A stretch of 64,000 nt of DNA from positions 620,001-684,000 of the forward strand of contig CP099427.1 of assembly GCA_024114885.1 (NCBI GenBank). Reading direction: 5' to 3'. Position 1 is the first letter of the stretch. Each line of letters begins with the position of its first letter. Positions 10,617 through 22,093 of the stretch are shown here, in pieces. Under the pieces are notes generated by a model, which searched no databases, was not told the DNA's origin, and saw nothing but the letters and a program-made list of their open reading frames with translations. The translations under genes and the position numbers were made by a program. The stretch comes from Septoria linicola (Eukaryota; Ascomycota; Dothideomycetes; Mycosphaerellales; Mycosphaerellaceae).

Positions 10617-13007
10617 ATGACTCGCAAGTGCGTCCTCGCAACTTCGCAACTGAACCAATGGATTCTGGACTACGATGGCAATCGGTGAGTGTTCTCATTG
10701 ACAACCATGCCAAGAAAGCTGGCCGTTTGGTCTGGCTTGCGAGGAGATGAGACATACGCAAGGCGAGAGCCCCATTCCTCGTCTTCAGCAGTACCATGAT
10801 TCAAAGCAAGACTGCATGCGCAGAACTCTGCACAGCCCGCAAGAAAGCTTGCATATGAGTCGATCATGCACTATCTGCTAATCACACACTTAACAGTGAC
10901 CGCATCATTGAAGCAATCAAGGCCGCCAAAGCTGCTGGAGCCACTCTGATATTGACACCAGAGCTCTGCATTCCTGGCTACGGGCTACTAGATCACTTTC
11001 TCGAGAACGACGTCTATACCAATTCGTGGGATATCGTAGCTGAAATCATCGTGCACCCAGAATGTCAAGACATCATCGTTGATCTCGGGTTGCCAGTCCA
11101 GCACAGGGGCTGCAGCTACAATGCTCGCCTCCTCGTGCTGAGTGGCGAAGTACTCGCGATTAGACCTAAACTCGACCTCTGCAATGACGGAAACTTCCGC
11201 GAAATGCGCTACTTCTCGCCATGGCCACGACAGAGAGTAGACGATTACTATCTGCCGAATGTCATATCAGCTCTGCCAAAGATGCAGAGAAAGACTCGCA
11301 TTGGAGAGGTAGCCTTTGAGACTAACGATGCATCATTTGCGTCCGAGACATGCGAAGAGCTCTGGACACCCGACTCGCCACATTCGCTTTACTCACTGGC
11401 TGGTATTGAAATCGTGCTTAACTCCAGCGGTAGTCACCATGAGCTACGGAAGCTCGACACTCGTATCAACCTCATCAAGGAGGCTACCGCCAAGACAGGT
11501 GGTGTATACATGTACTCAAATCAGCGAGGATGTGATGGAGATAGATTGTACTACGACGGATGTGCTCTTATTCTCAATTCTGGGAACGTGCTGGCACAAG
11601 GCTCGCAGTTCTCTCTACTTGATGTGGAGGTGCAGACGGCAACAGTTGACCTTGATGAGATCTGGCCGTTCAGGACATCCAGAAGCCGCGGCATGCAGGC
11701 CAACAAACCAGAAGTTCACAAGCTGGAGCGTATTTTCGTCGACTTTGAGCTGTGTTCAGGTAAGGCTGGTGCACTCACCAAGCTGACGCCTGTGGTGGAG
11801 CCAAGGTATCATCTACCGGAGCAGGAAATCGCTCTTGGACCCGCGTGCTGGCTGTGGGACTACCTTCGCCGATCCAAGGCTGCCGGTTTCCTCGTTCCTC
11901 TCTCTGGTGGCATCGACAGCTGCGCCACTGCAACGATCGTCTTCAGTATGTGCAGGCTTGTGGTTGCCGCGATCAAAGAAGGCAATGAGATTGTGATCGA
12001 GGACGCCACACGTCTCTGTAACGGAGAAGACGTCAAAAACATGACAGCCGAACAGATCTGCGGCAACATGTTCGTCACCGCATTCATGGGCATGAAAGAG
12101 CAATCATCCAAGGAAACACGTACTCGCGCCAAAGAGCTCGCAGAAGCCATCGGCTCGCACCACATCGACACCAACATCGATCCCATGGTCAAAGCCCTCC
12201 ACGAACTCGTCTCCGGCATCCTCCAAAAAGAGCCCCGTTTCAAAGTCCACGGCGGCACCACCACCGAAAACCTCGCCCTCCAAAACTTCCAATCCCGCTC
12301 GCGCATGATCCTCGCCTACGCTCTCGGCCAACTGGTCCCCTGGTCCCTCAGCAAACCCGGCGGCCTGCTCATCCTCGGCTCCGCCAACGTCGACGAGTGC
12401 CTCCGCGGCTACCTCACCAAGTACGACTGCTCATCCGCGGACATCAATCCCATCGGCGGCATCTCCAAAACCGACCTCAAACGCTTCATTGCCTACGCCG
12501 AGAAAGAATTCTCCCTCCCAATCCTCCGTGAATTCCTCGACGCAGTGCCTACAGCTGAACTCGAGCCCATCACAGAAACATACGTGCAGTCCGACGAAGT
12601 CGATATGGGCTTCACATACGACGAACTCTCCATCCTCGGTCGCTTGCGCAAGACGTTCAAGCTTGGATATGTGGGTATGTTCGAGCGGCTTGTAGTCGAC
12701 TGGAGCGATCGGCTGGATCCTCGTGCAGTGTACAAGAAAGTGAGGGATTTCATGTACTACTATGCGATCAACAGGCACAAGATGACGACGATGACGCCGG
12801 GACTGTATCTGGAGTCGTATACGCCTGATGATAATCGCTACGATTTGAGGCCGTTCTTGTATCCGCGGTTTACTTTTGAGCATCGCAAGATTGAGGGAAT
12901 GCTGAAGGAGGTGAGTTGCACTTAGGCCTTGGAACGGTGCGCGAGATGCTGACATTGATTTACAGATTGAGAGTGACAGTTCGGCTGCGCAGCAGAGCGA
13001 TAAGTAG
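10617..13007 (+). CDS. QNS1: Glutamine-dependent NAD+ synthetase
   Basis: Catalyses the last step of NAD+ synthesis: it amidates deamido-NAD+ with ammonia released from glutamine, using ATP. Three exons (10617-10684, 10897-12910, 12966-13007) encode 707 residues, close to yeast QNS1. The N-terminal nitrilase-type glutaminase shows its full triad: Glu45 in TPELCIPGYG, Lys114 in RPKLDLCNDG and Cys175 in SETCEELW. The NQRGCDGDRLYYDG stretch follows. The C-terminal synthetase domain starts with the PP-loop SGGIDS and contains the GSANVDECLRGY signature. The first intron (212 bases, GTGAGT..CAG) separates the start MTRKCVLATSQLNQW from the rest, and the last intron leaves a 13-residue final exon. 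Expected cytosolic/nuclear. The stretch around 12100-12550 is much richer in C-ending codons than the 5' half. Confidence 0.95.
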
Positions 13008-13304
13008 GCTGACTCGAAGGGAGGAACAGCTCACGTGTCTTTGTCTGTGCTCCACGAGCATACCTACATCATTGCCTGCTTTGACAGCCTAAATGGGATG
13101 AATCTCAAATCAACAACGCGCTGGCGACCCCGTGGCGCCGGCAGGGTCAATCGAAAAGTGATAGCACTTAGCGAGCGCTATCGGCGCATTCAAGTAGGAT
13201 CTAGACGCAGAGATAAGAACGAGATGAATAGACACATTCGTCAAGCGGACTCTAACACTTCCACAGTCTATGAACAATACATACAATTAGCGCCACGTGA
13301 AGCT

Positions 13305-16300
13305 CTAAAGCACTCGTCCCGCGGTGGAAGAGGTGCTTCGATCCTTAGTCTGCACCTTCTTCAGACCTTTACCAAGCTGAATTTGTTCAAGAAGTCCACT
13401 TCTGTTTGGCACCCCAGCTGCAGGAGCAGGTGCGGGGAAAGCGCCAGGCATCTCAGGAGCTGGAGGTGGTCCAGGAGGTGGAGGCGGCGCAGACCCGCTC
13501 GGTGGCATTGGAGGCGGTGGAGGGGCAGCACTGCCTGGCATAGGTGGTGGAGGCGGCGGAGGAGCACCTGGCGCAGCGCTCGGAGGTGGCGAGGCGAATC
13601 GCTCCGTGCCATTCGGTGCTGGTGAGCCAGGACCTGCAGACTTTGGACTGTCCATGGCAGACAGTGGACGAGGCGGAGCCATGGTGCCGAAAAGAATAGA
13701 AGCGAGCTGTTTGGCACTTCCGCCTTGTGGCTTATCCTCTTCATCGCTCTCGTCATCAGAAGAGTCGAGCACAGACCAGTCATCTTCATCTGCAGGCTTA
13801 GACCGTGATCGAGCAGATGGCTGTGCTGGTTCTGGCAGAGATTGTTGCTGCTTAGCCAGTTCCTGCTGAGTCAAGCGGTGGAATGGATTCGTGTCAACCT
13901 TCTGGCTGGCTTCGGGAGAAGTAATGCCTGGGGTCGATGCAGCTGATGGCTGTTGGTTCATGCTGCGGAAGAATGGATTCTTCGATTGCTCTGGAGGGCT
14001 GGACACTGCTGCGGTTCCTGGCAACGGTGGTGCTGGCGGCGCTGCGCTTGAAGGCAAAGGAGGTGCGGCTGGTGGAGATGCAGGCGTCTCTTGCACCTTG
14101 GGTAGCTCCATACTTTGCGCCGGCGTGCTCTCAGAAGGTGTCACCCTGCTCTCATCATCGTCGCTGGAGTCATCGTCATCCATGTTCTCCAGCTGGAGAC
14201 GAAGCTGGCGTTCGCGCTCTTTAGCAGCTTCGATTTCGGCACGCTGAGCTGCAAGACGAGCCTCCTTGTCCGAAGCTTCCTTCTTCGCAGCCTCGCGCCT
14301 CTTCTTCTCTTCCGACTTCTTAGCCTTCCCGGCCTTAACCTGCTCCTCAAGTGCACGCAATGAGGCGGCAGCCTCTTCTCTCTGCTGCTGCAGCTCACGC
14401 TCTTGTCGAGCTTCTTCGTCCCTGCCAATGCGTTAGTCTCATGCTGTAATGATGGAAGCTGAAGGTCAACATACTCCATATCTCTTGTCTCGGAAGCAAG
14501 AGCAGCTTCCTGCTCCTTCAGAGCCTGCTCCTTGATTTGTTGCTCTGCAGCCTTGGCTTCAGCCTTGTGCTGTGTATCACTCTGTAAGCTCTCACTGCGA
14601 TTCTTGCGAGGCGCAGGTGGAGGTGGTTTCGTCTTGCTCGATGCAGCTGGTGAAGGAGGCGCGATGGTCTCGCCATTGATCCTCGCTTGACGCTCTGACT
14701 CGCGCTTGGCATCTTCCTCTTCTGCACGACGCAGCTTGTCATCGCGTTCCTGACGCTCACGCTCAGCACGCTGAGCAGGAGTCTCCCCACCACTCTTCGA
14801 AGGCGCTTTCAAGCCGAGCGCAGCCAAACGCTCGGCCATTCGCTGCTCTGCTTGTTGCTTAATGAAAGCAGCTCGCTCCTCCGCCGTCTTGTAGCTCGAG
14901 TACGATGAACCAGTAGTCGCAGGAGATGAAGCAGCTGGCTGTCGAGACGAGGCTGGGCTGTCAGTCCTCATTGTGGGTGTGCTGACGCGGCTGTCCTCGT
15001 CCACAGGCTTCGCTCGCGCTTGCGACTTCTCGTCATTTCGCACACGTGCTGACCGTGAGCTGCGCTGAAGGTCGAATATGAAGTCCTTGACCTCATCCTC
15101 AACACCAAGACCATCTTCCCATCTTCTGCGTTCGTGCTCGTCCGAGGCGCTCTCCGCACCTTCCTTCAAGCTGGATTCGAGGCCCTTGCTGTACTCAGTC
15201 ACACTTTCTTCCACATCGCGCACCATCTTCTCATTATCCTCGCGTTCTCGAGAGACGCGCTTGTTCTCCTCTTCGACTCTTGCAGCTGCACCACTACCAT
15301 CGTCGCCAACTTCGATCTTCTTGCCGCTCAATGCCGCCGATCGCTGCTGCATCATTGCCTTTGCTCTGGCCTTGAGACGATCACTCTCGGTGACAGCGCC
15401 GCCTGGGCCAGTTCCAACGATGGCCTGAGCTGAGCCGGGATGGGCCTTGGCATCCTTGAGTCTGAACAGCTCGAGCTGTGCATCGGCAATAGCCTTCTCG
15501 CACCGTCGCACATGACTGGCGAGCTCCGGCAGTCGGTCCTGCAGCCCGCGGAGTTGTCTCTGCAGCGAACGACGCTCAGCGTCCGAGTCTCCGGACTTGA
15601 AAGCGCTGCTCGGGTGTGTGTCAATGTCTTCTTGCACCCTCCGGATACGCCTGAATAGCTCTTCTGCTTCTTTCCGATCCTTGCGATCGAGTGCATCCTC
15701 CTCATCCGCATTGCCCTCATCTTCGAAGTCCATGGCGTCCAGCAGCACCTGCTTCTCGCGAATCGTCTTCTTCAATTGGTCGATGCTCATGTCGTCCGCT
15801 GGAACGCTACTCGTGTCGCTTGACGCTGGTGACGAATCTCTCCCATTCTGGCCAATTCTACGTCTTGCAGAAGATCGATACCCAACATCATCGTCGTTGT
15901 TCTTGAAAACAGTCGCGTCTTTCCGAGCCCCCGCTGAGCCGTTGCCGCGGAACGAGTGGCCCTTCAAGTAGCTCACGCCAGTGCGTTGAGGCTGCAAGAA
16001 CGCGCCGGAGGACTTGCGTTCCTCTGCATCCCGTCCAAGCAACCCTTTCATGGCATCGATACTGGAGTTGATGTTTCGCGTCGAGGGAGGAATGAGCTCA
16101 GGCGGGAGCTGGTTGGGCACGGGGTAGCCGTTCAAGGCTCGGTAGATCAAATGCATGGCAACTGCGAACTCATCAAGGTTGAGTCGACCCTTATTGTGAG
16201 GGTCGCTGAGAGTCCAGATACGCTCCAGATCCTGCTTGTTCAAACCAGACTGTCCAAAAATTTCCAAGGCCTGGCTGCCTGAGATATAGCCCTTGCCAAA

Positions 16301-17641
16301 ACCGTCCCACGCCTTGAACATATCGTCGTAGATTTTCTTCTCGTCTTTCGTGACTGCCCACGGCACCGTAGCATTTCCACGCAGTCCTTGAGCACTAAAA
16401 CCTGCCTCTCGTCCGGGCTGTGGCATCATCTGCGACTGGAGTGCTTGCAGATTTGGCAAGCCTGCGGCCGGCGCATTCACAAGACCCCATTGGCCTGGTC
16501 TCCCTGTCGGCTGTGCATTCAGAGGCTGTGCCATGGGGTAGCCGGTCTGCTGGGGAGAAAGCCCGGTCGGTTGCGCAGATATGCCTGGGGATAGGTTGCT
16601 ACCGAAACCAGTTGGCATTGGAGGCATCGGAGGACGCGGTCCTGTGTATCCTTGAGCTTGTGACATATAACCTGTAGCTTGAGGCTGCATTTGCTGGGCG
16701 TATCCGGTAGCCTGCGGGACTTGGAATCCTGTCGGTTGAGCAGTCAGCTGGCTGAGTAGCTGCTGATTGTTAGGATTCTGTGCTTGCGGCTGCTGGATCT
16801 TCGGAGGCTCGCTAAAGTTTGGTGCGTTCGAAGACGGAGCTGCCTGAGAAGAAGTATCATCCACATTGAAGGAGATGATGTCAACCATGCTGGAAACTTC
16901 ATTCTTGATCTTTTCCGGCAGCGATCCAGGCAGGGACTTCCCACTCAGCGCGATGTTGCACAAATACATGGATAGCGCAAACTCTGGAAAGAGCAGCTGG
17001 CCCGACTTTGTAGTATCTGACAGCGTCCATATCTGTGCCAAGTTGTTGCCATCTAGCTTGCTCCTGAGCAGAATATCCTTTGCCTTCTCTCCGCTCAGTG
17101 CCTGATCCCCTCCCGTCGCGCTCTTGAACAGCTGCTCGAACTTGGCCTGATCCTGCGCAGTGATGAAGCTCAATCGAATATTGGGAATCTTGCTGCCTGT
17201 CTTGGCCGGGACTGGTGGTGGTGCCTGCGAAGCTGCCGACGATCGGAACGAGTTGGCCATGTCGTTGCTCGTCATGCCGGTCGCTTGAGGCATCATCGGT
17301 AGCGGCGGTTGCGCTTGCTGGAAGCCCGTCTGTTGCACATTGATCTGCGGAGGCTGCTGTTGGAAGCCCGTCTGCTGAGGTTGCTGGAAGCCCGTCTGCT
17401 GGGGCTGTTGGAGACCTGTAGGCTGAGGCTGCTGAAAGCCGCCATACTGCTGTTGTTGCGGTTGCTGGCCTGGATAGCCAGTCGCTTGGGGCTGCAGCCC
17501 CCCCGGAGGATATCCGGTATACTGTTGCTGTAGAGGAGCTTGTCCAAAGCCCTGCTGCGGCTGCTGCGCCTGGCCAAATTGCTGTGGACCACCGCGAGCG
17601 CTATTGCCGCCGCCCAGATATGAGTTGGACCCGGAGAACAT
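13305..17641 (-). CDS. PAN1: Actin cytoskeleton-regulatory complex protein PAN1
   Basis: Scaffold of the Pan1-Sla1-End3 complex that couples coated-pit cargo to Arp2/3-driven actin assembly at endocytic sites. Two exons, 17641-14475 and 14421-13305 (53-base GTATGT..CAG intron), give 1427 residues. In order: a Gln-rich N-terminus with repeated Q-x-TG units, an EH domain near 150-250, a QATGY/QPTG linker, a second EH domain with an EF-hand near 430-530, and long coiled coils including DELEs such as SIDQLKKTIREKQVLLDAMD. An acidic patch, Pro-rich runs and a C-terminal WH2-like actin-binding motif (LLEQIQLGKGLKKV) follow. The LQPQATG motif fits the Ark/Prk kinase target L-x-x-Q-x-T-G, so phosphoregulation as in yeast is likely. 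It converges with QNS1, leaving about 300 bases between the stops. Confidence 0.93.
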
Positions 17642-18038
17642 GGTGGATGCGCCGGGTTATGCGAAGTGAAATAGACATACAGCAGGCAAGCAAGCAGAAA
17701 GAGAGTTGGGAGAAGATGGACCTCGACCGCGTAGCCCGAGCTGCAAGCGCGCAAGCCCAATCGTGCCAAGCGTCTTCGTCATCGCCCCAGCCTTCCTCGA
17801 CTTCACTCTCACGTCCTGAGTGAGATACACTTCCGCCGAGCACCGGTGAACACTGTCACAGTAGACTTACGAGTCGAGCACATCAAGAAGATACCGCGGA
17901 TGCGTCAACTGCGATACGATGGCACAATCTTACGTTCGAGTTACGCGCTAATCGTGTAGGTGATATTGTAGGAAAACAAAGTGCGTTGTACGAAACAATG
18001 TGTGATATTACTGAAGCGGCACATTATTCCTCGAGGAC
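17642..18038. other. Intergenic region upstream of PAN1
   Basis: About 400 bases between the PAN1 start and the stop of the next leftward gene. It should hold the PAN1 promoter, and I see no other feature. Confidence 0.4.
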
Positions 18039-18914
18039 CTACAGATGGCAACGACTACTCAACCTCCGTCGTGCGGTCGTCTGTGAAAGCCGTTCCAACG
18101 CCAAGAATTCGCACAAGTTCGCCTCCCGATCAAGCCAAATGCCACAGCTGAGGTGTCCGATGAGAACCAGAAAGGACACAATCACGACATGTGCAGCTTT
18201 CCGAATCCATGCTAGACTTGCTCTTACGATGCCAGACAGTCTCTTGACACGAAGAAGCTCATGCCCGTGACATGGTACCCGCGAGCCAGGGTACAGTGGC
18301 AATAGCCTCTGTCCCATATCCTGCTCAGCTGTAATTTCGACCTTTGGCTTCAGCGCGAAGCTCTTTACCGCATTCTGAAAGTTCCACAATCTCTTTGCCA
18401 ACATTTCCTTGTACTCTCGCGGCACGGCGGGTCGATTATTGAACACATAGACCGTCTCAAAGACAGTCAGACCATTCAACATGAGCTCCATCTTACGGCG
18501 CATACGTGTCAATTTAATGTTTTCTATCTTCTCGACGATATCGAGAGGTCTGAAGCGCTTTGCCCCTGTAATGGAGAATGTCAACGGAACGTTGCCCACG
18601 CGAAGCTTAAGCTTGCGCAGAATCGGGAAGGAGCCAGCTTTCCATTGTGAGCAGAACTCGTAATCTTCGAGTTCAAACTCTCTCGCGTACGCGTTGATGA
18701 TGCCGGAGAATAGACACTCCGGGTGAGGTACGTTGCAAACCGACAGTAGCCGACTCTGGACATAGATCTTGCATGCCATCAGGAACCAGCGCTTCGAGAC
18801 AAGGAATTCGTCCACCTTGGGACTGGTGGCGCGCTCCCTGAACTTGCGAGTCCGTGTCCTCTGAAGTCGGGGGCATGTCTCTTGGGCGTAAGCATGCCTG
18901 AAGACTTCGTCAAT
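18039..18914 (-). CDS. Hypothetical protein, 5' exon not resolved
   Basis: An open frame of 291 codons read from an acceptor-like TTAG at 18915-18918. No ATG begins the frame, so a first exon must lie upstream. The text starts IDEVFRHAYAQE, continues PKVDEFLVSKRWFLMACK and has many basic/hydrophobic stretches. It resembles lineage-expanded Dothideomycete proteins that open with an F-box-like LPxEI helix. A fitting fragment (SIFDMPQEI) sits just upstream near 19020-19050 in another phase, and no GT donor there restores the frame. Either a non-obvious splice joins them or the 5' end has decayed. The C-terminus contains a hydrophobic stretch (AAHVVIVSFLVLIGHLSC). No function can be assigned. Confidence 0.5.
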   Translation of the reverse strand: MDEVFRHAYAQETCPRLQRTRTRKFRERATSPKVDEFLVSKRWFLMACKIYVQSRLLSVCNVPHPECLFSGIINAYAREFELEDYEFCSQWKAGSFPILRKLKLRVGNVPLTFSITGAKRFRPLDIVEKIENIKLTRMRRKMELMLNGLTVFETVYVFNNRPAVPREYKEMLAKRLWNFQNAVKSFALKPKVEITAEQDMGQRLLPLYPGSRVPCHGHELLRVKRLSGIVRASLAWIRKAAHVVIVSFLVLIGHLSCGIWLDREANLCEFLALERLSQTTARRRLSSRCHL

Positions 18915-19139
18915 CTAATCCGGCATGTCAGCAACTGCTAGAGAATGGATCCGCGCTTGCACAAGGGTCCTGCTCGCACGTCGCGATTCCGCCTTTCCAT
19001 GAGAGGCTACCCAAAATTTCCTGTGGCATGTCGAAGATGGAGCCACATGTCGATCGTCCTGGCGGCGCAAGACTGCGCCCTATCAAAGTGTTCGGGCGAG
19101 AGCTCCAGGAACCGCAAGGACCCCATGATCTGTCGCACG

Positions 19140-19370
19140 CTGCTTGAATAATCGTCAAGTCGGTCATGCTAGTGGGTTCCGCAACGGGAAGCAGTGGCAA
19201 GCTTTCAACCTTCTCGCTCCTTCGCATCCACATCTTTGCCATATCGAGATAACCCATATCGAAGTCTTCCTAGGCAACGGCTGCTCTGGAGACAACAAAT
19301 GTGTAACGAAAGTGTTCGAATTTGACACGCAGTTCGAGAACCTCGAAGTCTGCATCAAGGGTTTAAAATT
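19140..19370 (-). pseudogene. Decayed C-terminal fragment of a paralog-like gene
   Basis: On the minus strand a coherent frame reads TLDADFEVLELRVKFEHFRY, then TFVVSRAAVA, a TAG at 19270-19272, then EDFDMGYLDMAKMWMRRSEK and ESLPLLPVAEP. A TAA also closes the frame at its upstream edge. The text looks like the C-terminal end of the same kind of lineage-expanded protein as the next gene, interrupted by stops. TAG would be CAG after one C-to-T change. I read it as a relic left by tandem duplication. The family assignment is from memory and is the weak part. Confidence 0.4.
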
Positions 19371-19694
19371 CGACAGAACCAAGGTCCCGCGACGGCCAAA
19401 ATCGTGAAGAGCGAGCAGTCGCTTTGTCGTAAGGCACCTATGCGACAAAATCGATTTAGCGGACAAGTACAGCCAGGTACGGGCGATCGGAGAACCTGGG
19501 CGACATATGTCAGTCAGCATTGGGACGGAGTCACAAAGGACCTCGAGACATGTTGTGGCAAAATGTATCCTGGCAACAGTGCTCCCGCTCTCGATATCTC
19601 CTCTAGCGCTCAAAGAGCCGGTCCGGATAGCCTTGTCGATTGAGCATGGTGTGAAAGTGAAGTCGAAAAGCAGGAAAAGATTGATGCTCCGCGA
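19371..19694. other. Spacer with possible further relic sequence
   Basis: Fragmentary minus-strand reading frames continue here without a start codon, and they may be more of the decayed paralog. Nothing firm can be called. Confidence 0.3.
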
Positions 19695-20609
19695 TCAAGT
19701 CTTCTGCTTCTTCTCCTTAGGCTCACTAGTCTCCTCCTCAATCCAACCCTCGAACATAATCTCTGCAGCCTCATCGCATCGGATCACGCTCGATCTTTTC
19801 CCTTCATCTCTCTCGGCCAACCACTTTGCCGCTACCTCCCCAGTCTTCCTCCTCATTGCCACCTCAGCTTTCTTCGGCTTCATTCCCATCCCATGATCCG
19901 CACCTTCAACAATACAAAGCCAGCTCCTAGCCGCCATGTTCCCTCTCACCTCCTCAAGCATATCCAACGGGCAATACGAGTCTGCAGCACCAGCAATGAA
20001 CAGAACGTCGACATTCGCAATCAGATCCGTGAGAATCTTCTCCCGTCGCTCCGGCTCTCGTGTCGTTCCGCCAGCGAGGAGAGGATAGCTGACCAATACC
20101 AAAGCCTTCGCTTTGCTAGAAGGATCGCTATCACCATCATGCTGCTCCAGGGCAGTCAGAACAGCCGCTCGAGCACCCATACTTCTCCCACCAAGCGCTA
20201 TAGCCCCTGGAGCTTCGTCTCCCGTTGCGTGCTCGAGAACAGTATGGAAGTACTTGATTCGATTCGTCAAATTCATCGATCCTTGGTAGCAGACTATCGA
20301 TGCTAAACTCGCAAACCCTGCAGCCAAATCTGATGTTGATGGTGCAGAAATGCCGCCTCCGGCGCCATGTGTGAAGATTAGGGCTGGAGGAGAGGAGTAA
20401 TGGTTTTGTGGACTACGTCGATCGCAGGTTATGAGTTTGTTGTTGTGGGAGGGAATTGTGTAGTGGTGGACTGCTTCTTTGTCTTGGCTTGTGGTTTCTG
20501 GTGTTTCTTGAGATGCTTCATTCTTCGGACTCCCCTGCTTATGATCAGGCTGCTCATCTTCGTCGCGCTCAGCAGCCTTAGTACTACTGCGTGTCTTGCG
20601 TTTGGGCAT
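19695..20609 (-). CDS. Alpha/beta hydrolase of the KANL3/Tex30 type
   Basis: A 304-residue intronless gene. The first 45 residues are charged and disordered, starting with a basic MPKRKTRSSTK that could direct the protein to the nucleus. From about residue 55 a compact alpha/beta hydrolase fold follows: the oxyanion segment FTHGAGGG, the nucleophile elbow GGRSMGAR (G-x-S-x-G), the acid-bearing strand DVLFIAGAADSYCP and the histidine segment VEGADHGM. This is the order found in the KANL3/Tex30 family. Animal KANL3 is a chromatin-complex subunit, while the short fungal forms are uncharacterised and probably dienelactone-hydrolase-like esterases. The tail is Glu/Lys-rich (EPKEKKQKT). Substrate unknown. 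Confidence 0.85.
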   Translation of the reverse strand: MPKRKTRSSTKAAERDEDEQPDHKQGSPKNEASQETPETTSQDKEAVHHYTIPSHNNKLITCDRRSPQNHYSSPPALIFTHGAGGGISAPSTSDLAAGFASLASIVCYQGSMNLTNRIKYFHTVLEHATGDEAPGAIALGGRSMGARAAVLTALEQHDGDSDPSSKAKALVLVSYPLLAGGTTREPERREKILTDLIANVDVLFIAGAADSYCPLDMLEEVRGNMAARSWLCIVEGADHGMGMKPKKAEVAMRRKTGEVAAKWLAERDEGKRSSVIRCDEAAEIMFEGWIEEETSEPKEKKQKT

Positions 20610-21026
20610 CTTCTGTTACGTCGATATCTATAATTCATCAGAATCTTGAACAATCGACAACACAAATTCGGTGACGTCAGGTCTTCTTCGAACAATTGCG
20701 TGAGGATTATGGCCTCGAGCAGCAGTATATCAACATCATCTGCGGTCACCACCCCTGTCACTACCCAAGTCAATGAGTAACCAGGATGTAGGCCTGCCTC
20801 TAGCTGCCGCGTGGACGTTGCGAATGGGAAGGATTCCTCATGCAGATCGAACGCCTCACATGGCAGATCCACCTACAGCCGTGGAAGCGTGTAAGCAGTG
20901 GCTTGGAGGAAGTGTGAAGAAATGCTGATATTTCTTCCATTGTTTGATACCAGATCGTCTGTACTTACTGAGACGCTATCGCGTACCAACTCTGGCTTCT
21001 ACTGTAGGCAACTGCGACTGTCTCAG
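20610..21026. other. Intergenic region, 417 bases
   Basis: It contains the promoter of the leftward hydrolase gene and the 3' region of the next leftward gene. No other signal is seen. Confidence 0.4.
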
Positions 21027-21746
21027 CTAGAAGTTTCCTCCGTACGTAGCCTTCCACACGAGCCCATTCCGACCGTATTGCGCTCCAGCACCAAGCTGCT
21101 GCTCGATGGTCAACTCATTGCTACCACTTTGAGTGCTCCCAGAGCCATCACTCTCCTTCTTCGCGTGTGATGTGCCACTCGCGGTCTGCCCTGCGCTGTC
21201 TGTCCCTTCAGGTCGTGGCGGCGCCATTTGCCATCGCCGGTTGCGTTGGTCACAAATTTGTCTCCGCTGCCAATATGGCAGTCCCTCCCATTCCTCCTCG
21301 GCAAAGTATTGCATTGCCATTCCTGATGGTGCAGAACGGTTGACCTGCTGGTTGGCGTCCTCCAAGAATTGGTCGTGGCGTGGTTCAATCTCATTTGCGC
21401 TTGGTGTCAATGTCCGCACAATTGAAGTTGCGGCATTTTGTCTTTGGTCAGATGGCCGCCAGGAACCGTGCTTTTCTGGATCGTACTGCTGCGGTAACGA
21501 CTGCTTAGGCTGCCGAGATGGCTGGCCTGTTGGTCCTTGAAATTCCCAATTCTGCAACGCGGCAAGGCGAGGAAACGCATTCTTGCTGGTGGTGCGTGAC
21601 TTGCCGACCAGCGTGGTCTGCTCGACTAGTTGGAAAGGCCAATACTTTTGGTCGTCTTGATCTTCAAAAGAGCGCGCCGCCTCGAAGTCGCGCCGCCAGC
21701 GCGCCAGTTGTTGCTCCGTGGGCTTGTCCCCAAAAGAGTTGTCCAT
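21027..21746 (-). CDS. Hypothetical protein, 239 residues
   Basis: An intronless frame starting MDNSFGDKPTEQQLARWRRD and ending WKATYGGNF. It is hydrophilic, rich in Gln/Arg/Ser, and has no membrane segment, signal peptide or Cys motif. Two Trp-containing patches (EEWEGLPYWQRRQICDQRNR and WKATYGG) are the most ordered parts. I recognise no family, and the length and composition suggest a lineage-restricted intracellular protein. The start ATG is the first in frame and sits right before a plausible upstream region. Confidence 0.6.
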   Translation of the reverse strand: MDNSFGDKPTEQQLARWRRDFEAARSFEDQDDQKYWPFQLVEQTTLVGKSRTTSKNAFPRLAALQNWEFQGPTGQPSRQPKQSLPQQYDPEKHGSWRPSDQRQNAATSIVRTLTPSANEIEPRHDQFLEDANQQVNRSAPSGMAMQYFAEEEWEGLPYWQRRQICDQRNRRWQMAPPRPEGTDSAGQTASGTSHAKKESDGSGSTQSGSNELTIEQQLGAGAQYGRNGLVWKATYGGNF

Positions 21747-22093
21747 TACGGGCGGGGATGCACTCTATGAGCGGCTGCTTGTCTCGAAGTGTATTCAGGA
21801 GGGGCTGTGAAGACATCGATGGAAGTAGGTCAAGCTGCGTACAAGAGCGACTTGCTTCGCTTATGCACGATCATGCGCGTGGGCTCGAAGTGAAGGACGC
21901 GCTTCACATGCATAGTGATCCTGCATGGTCGCGAGCTCTCTTCTCTTCCGTTGCTCTTCTGTCCAGGCGACCAGAACAAACAGGCATCATTGCTTGCCAA
22001 TATTCACCTACCTGTTCTGCTGGTGCCCTTCGTGACGAGCTACTATTCATGCTTGTGTCCTCACTAATTCCGACTTCTCACCCTTCTACGGTA

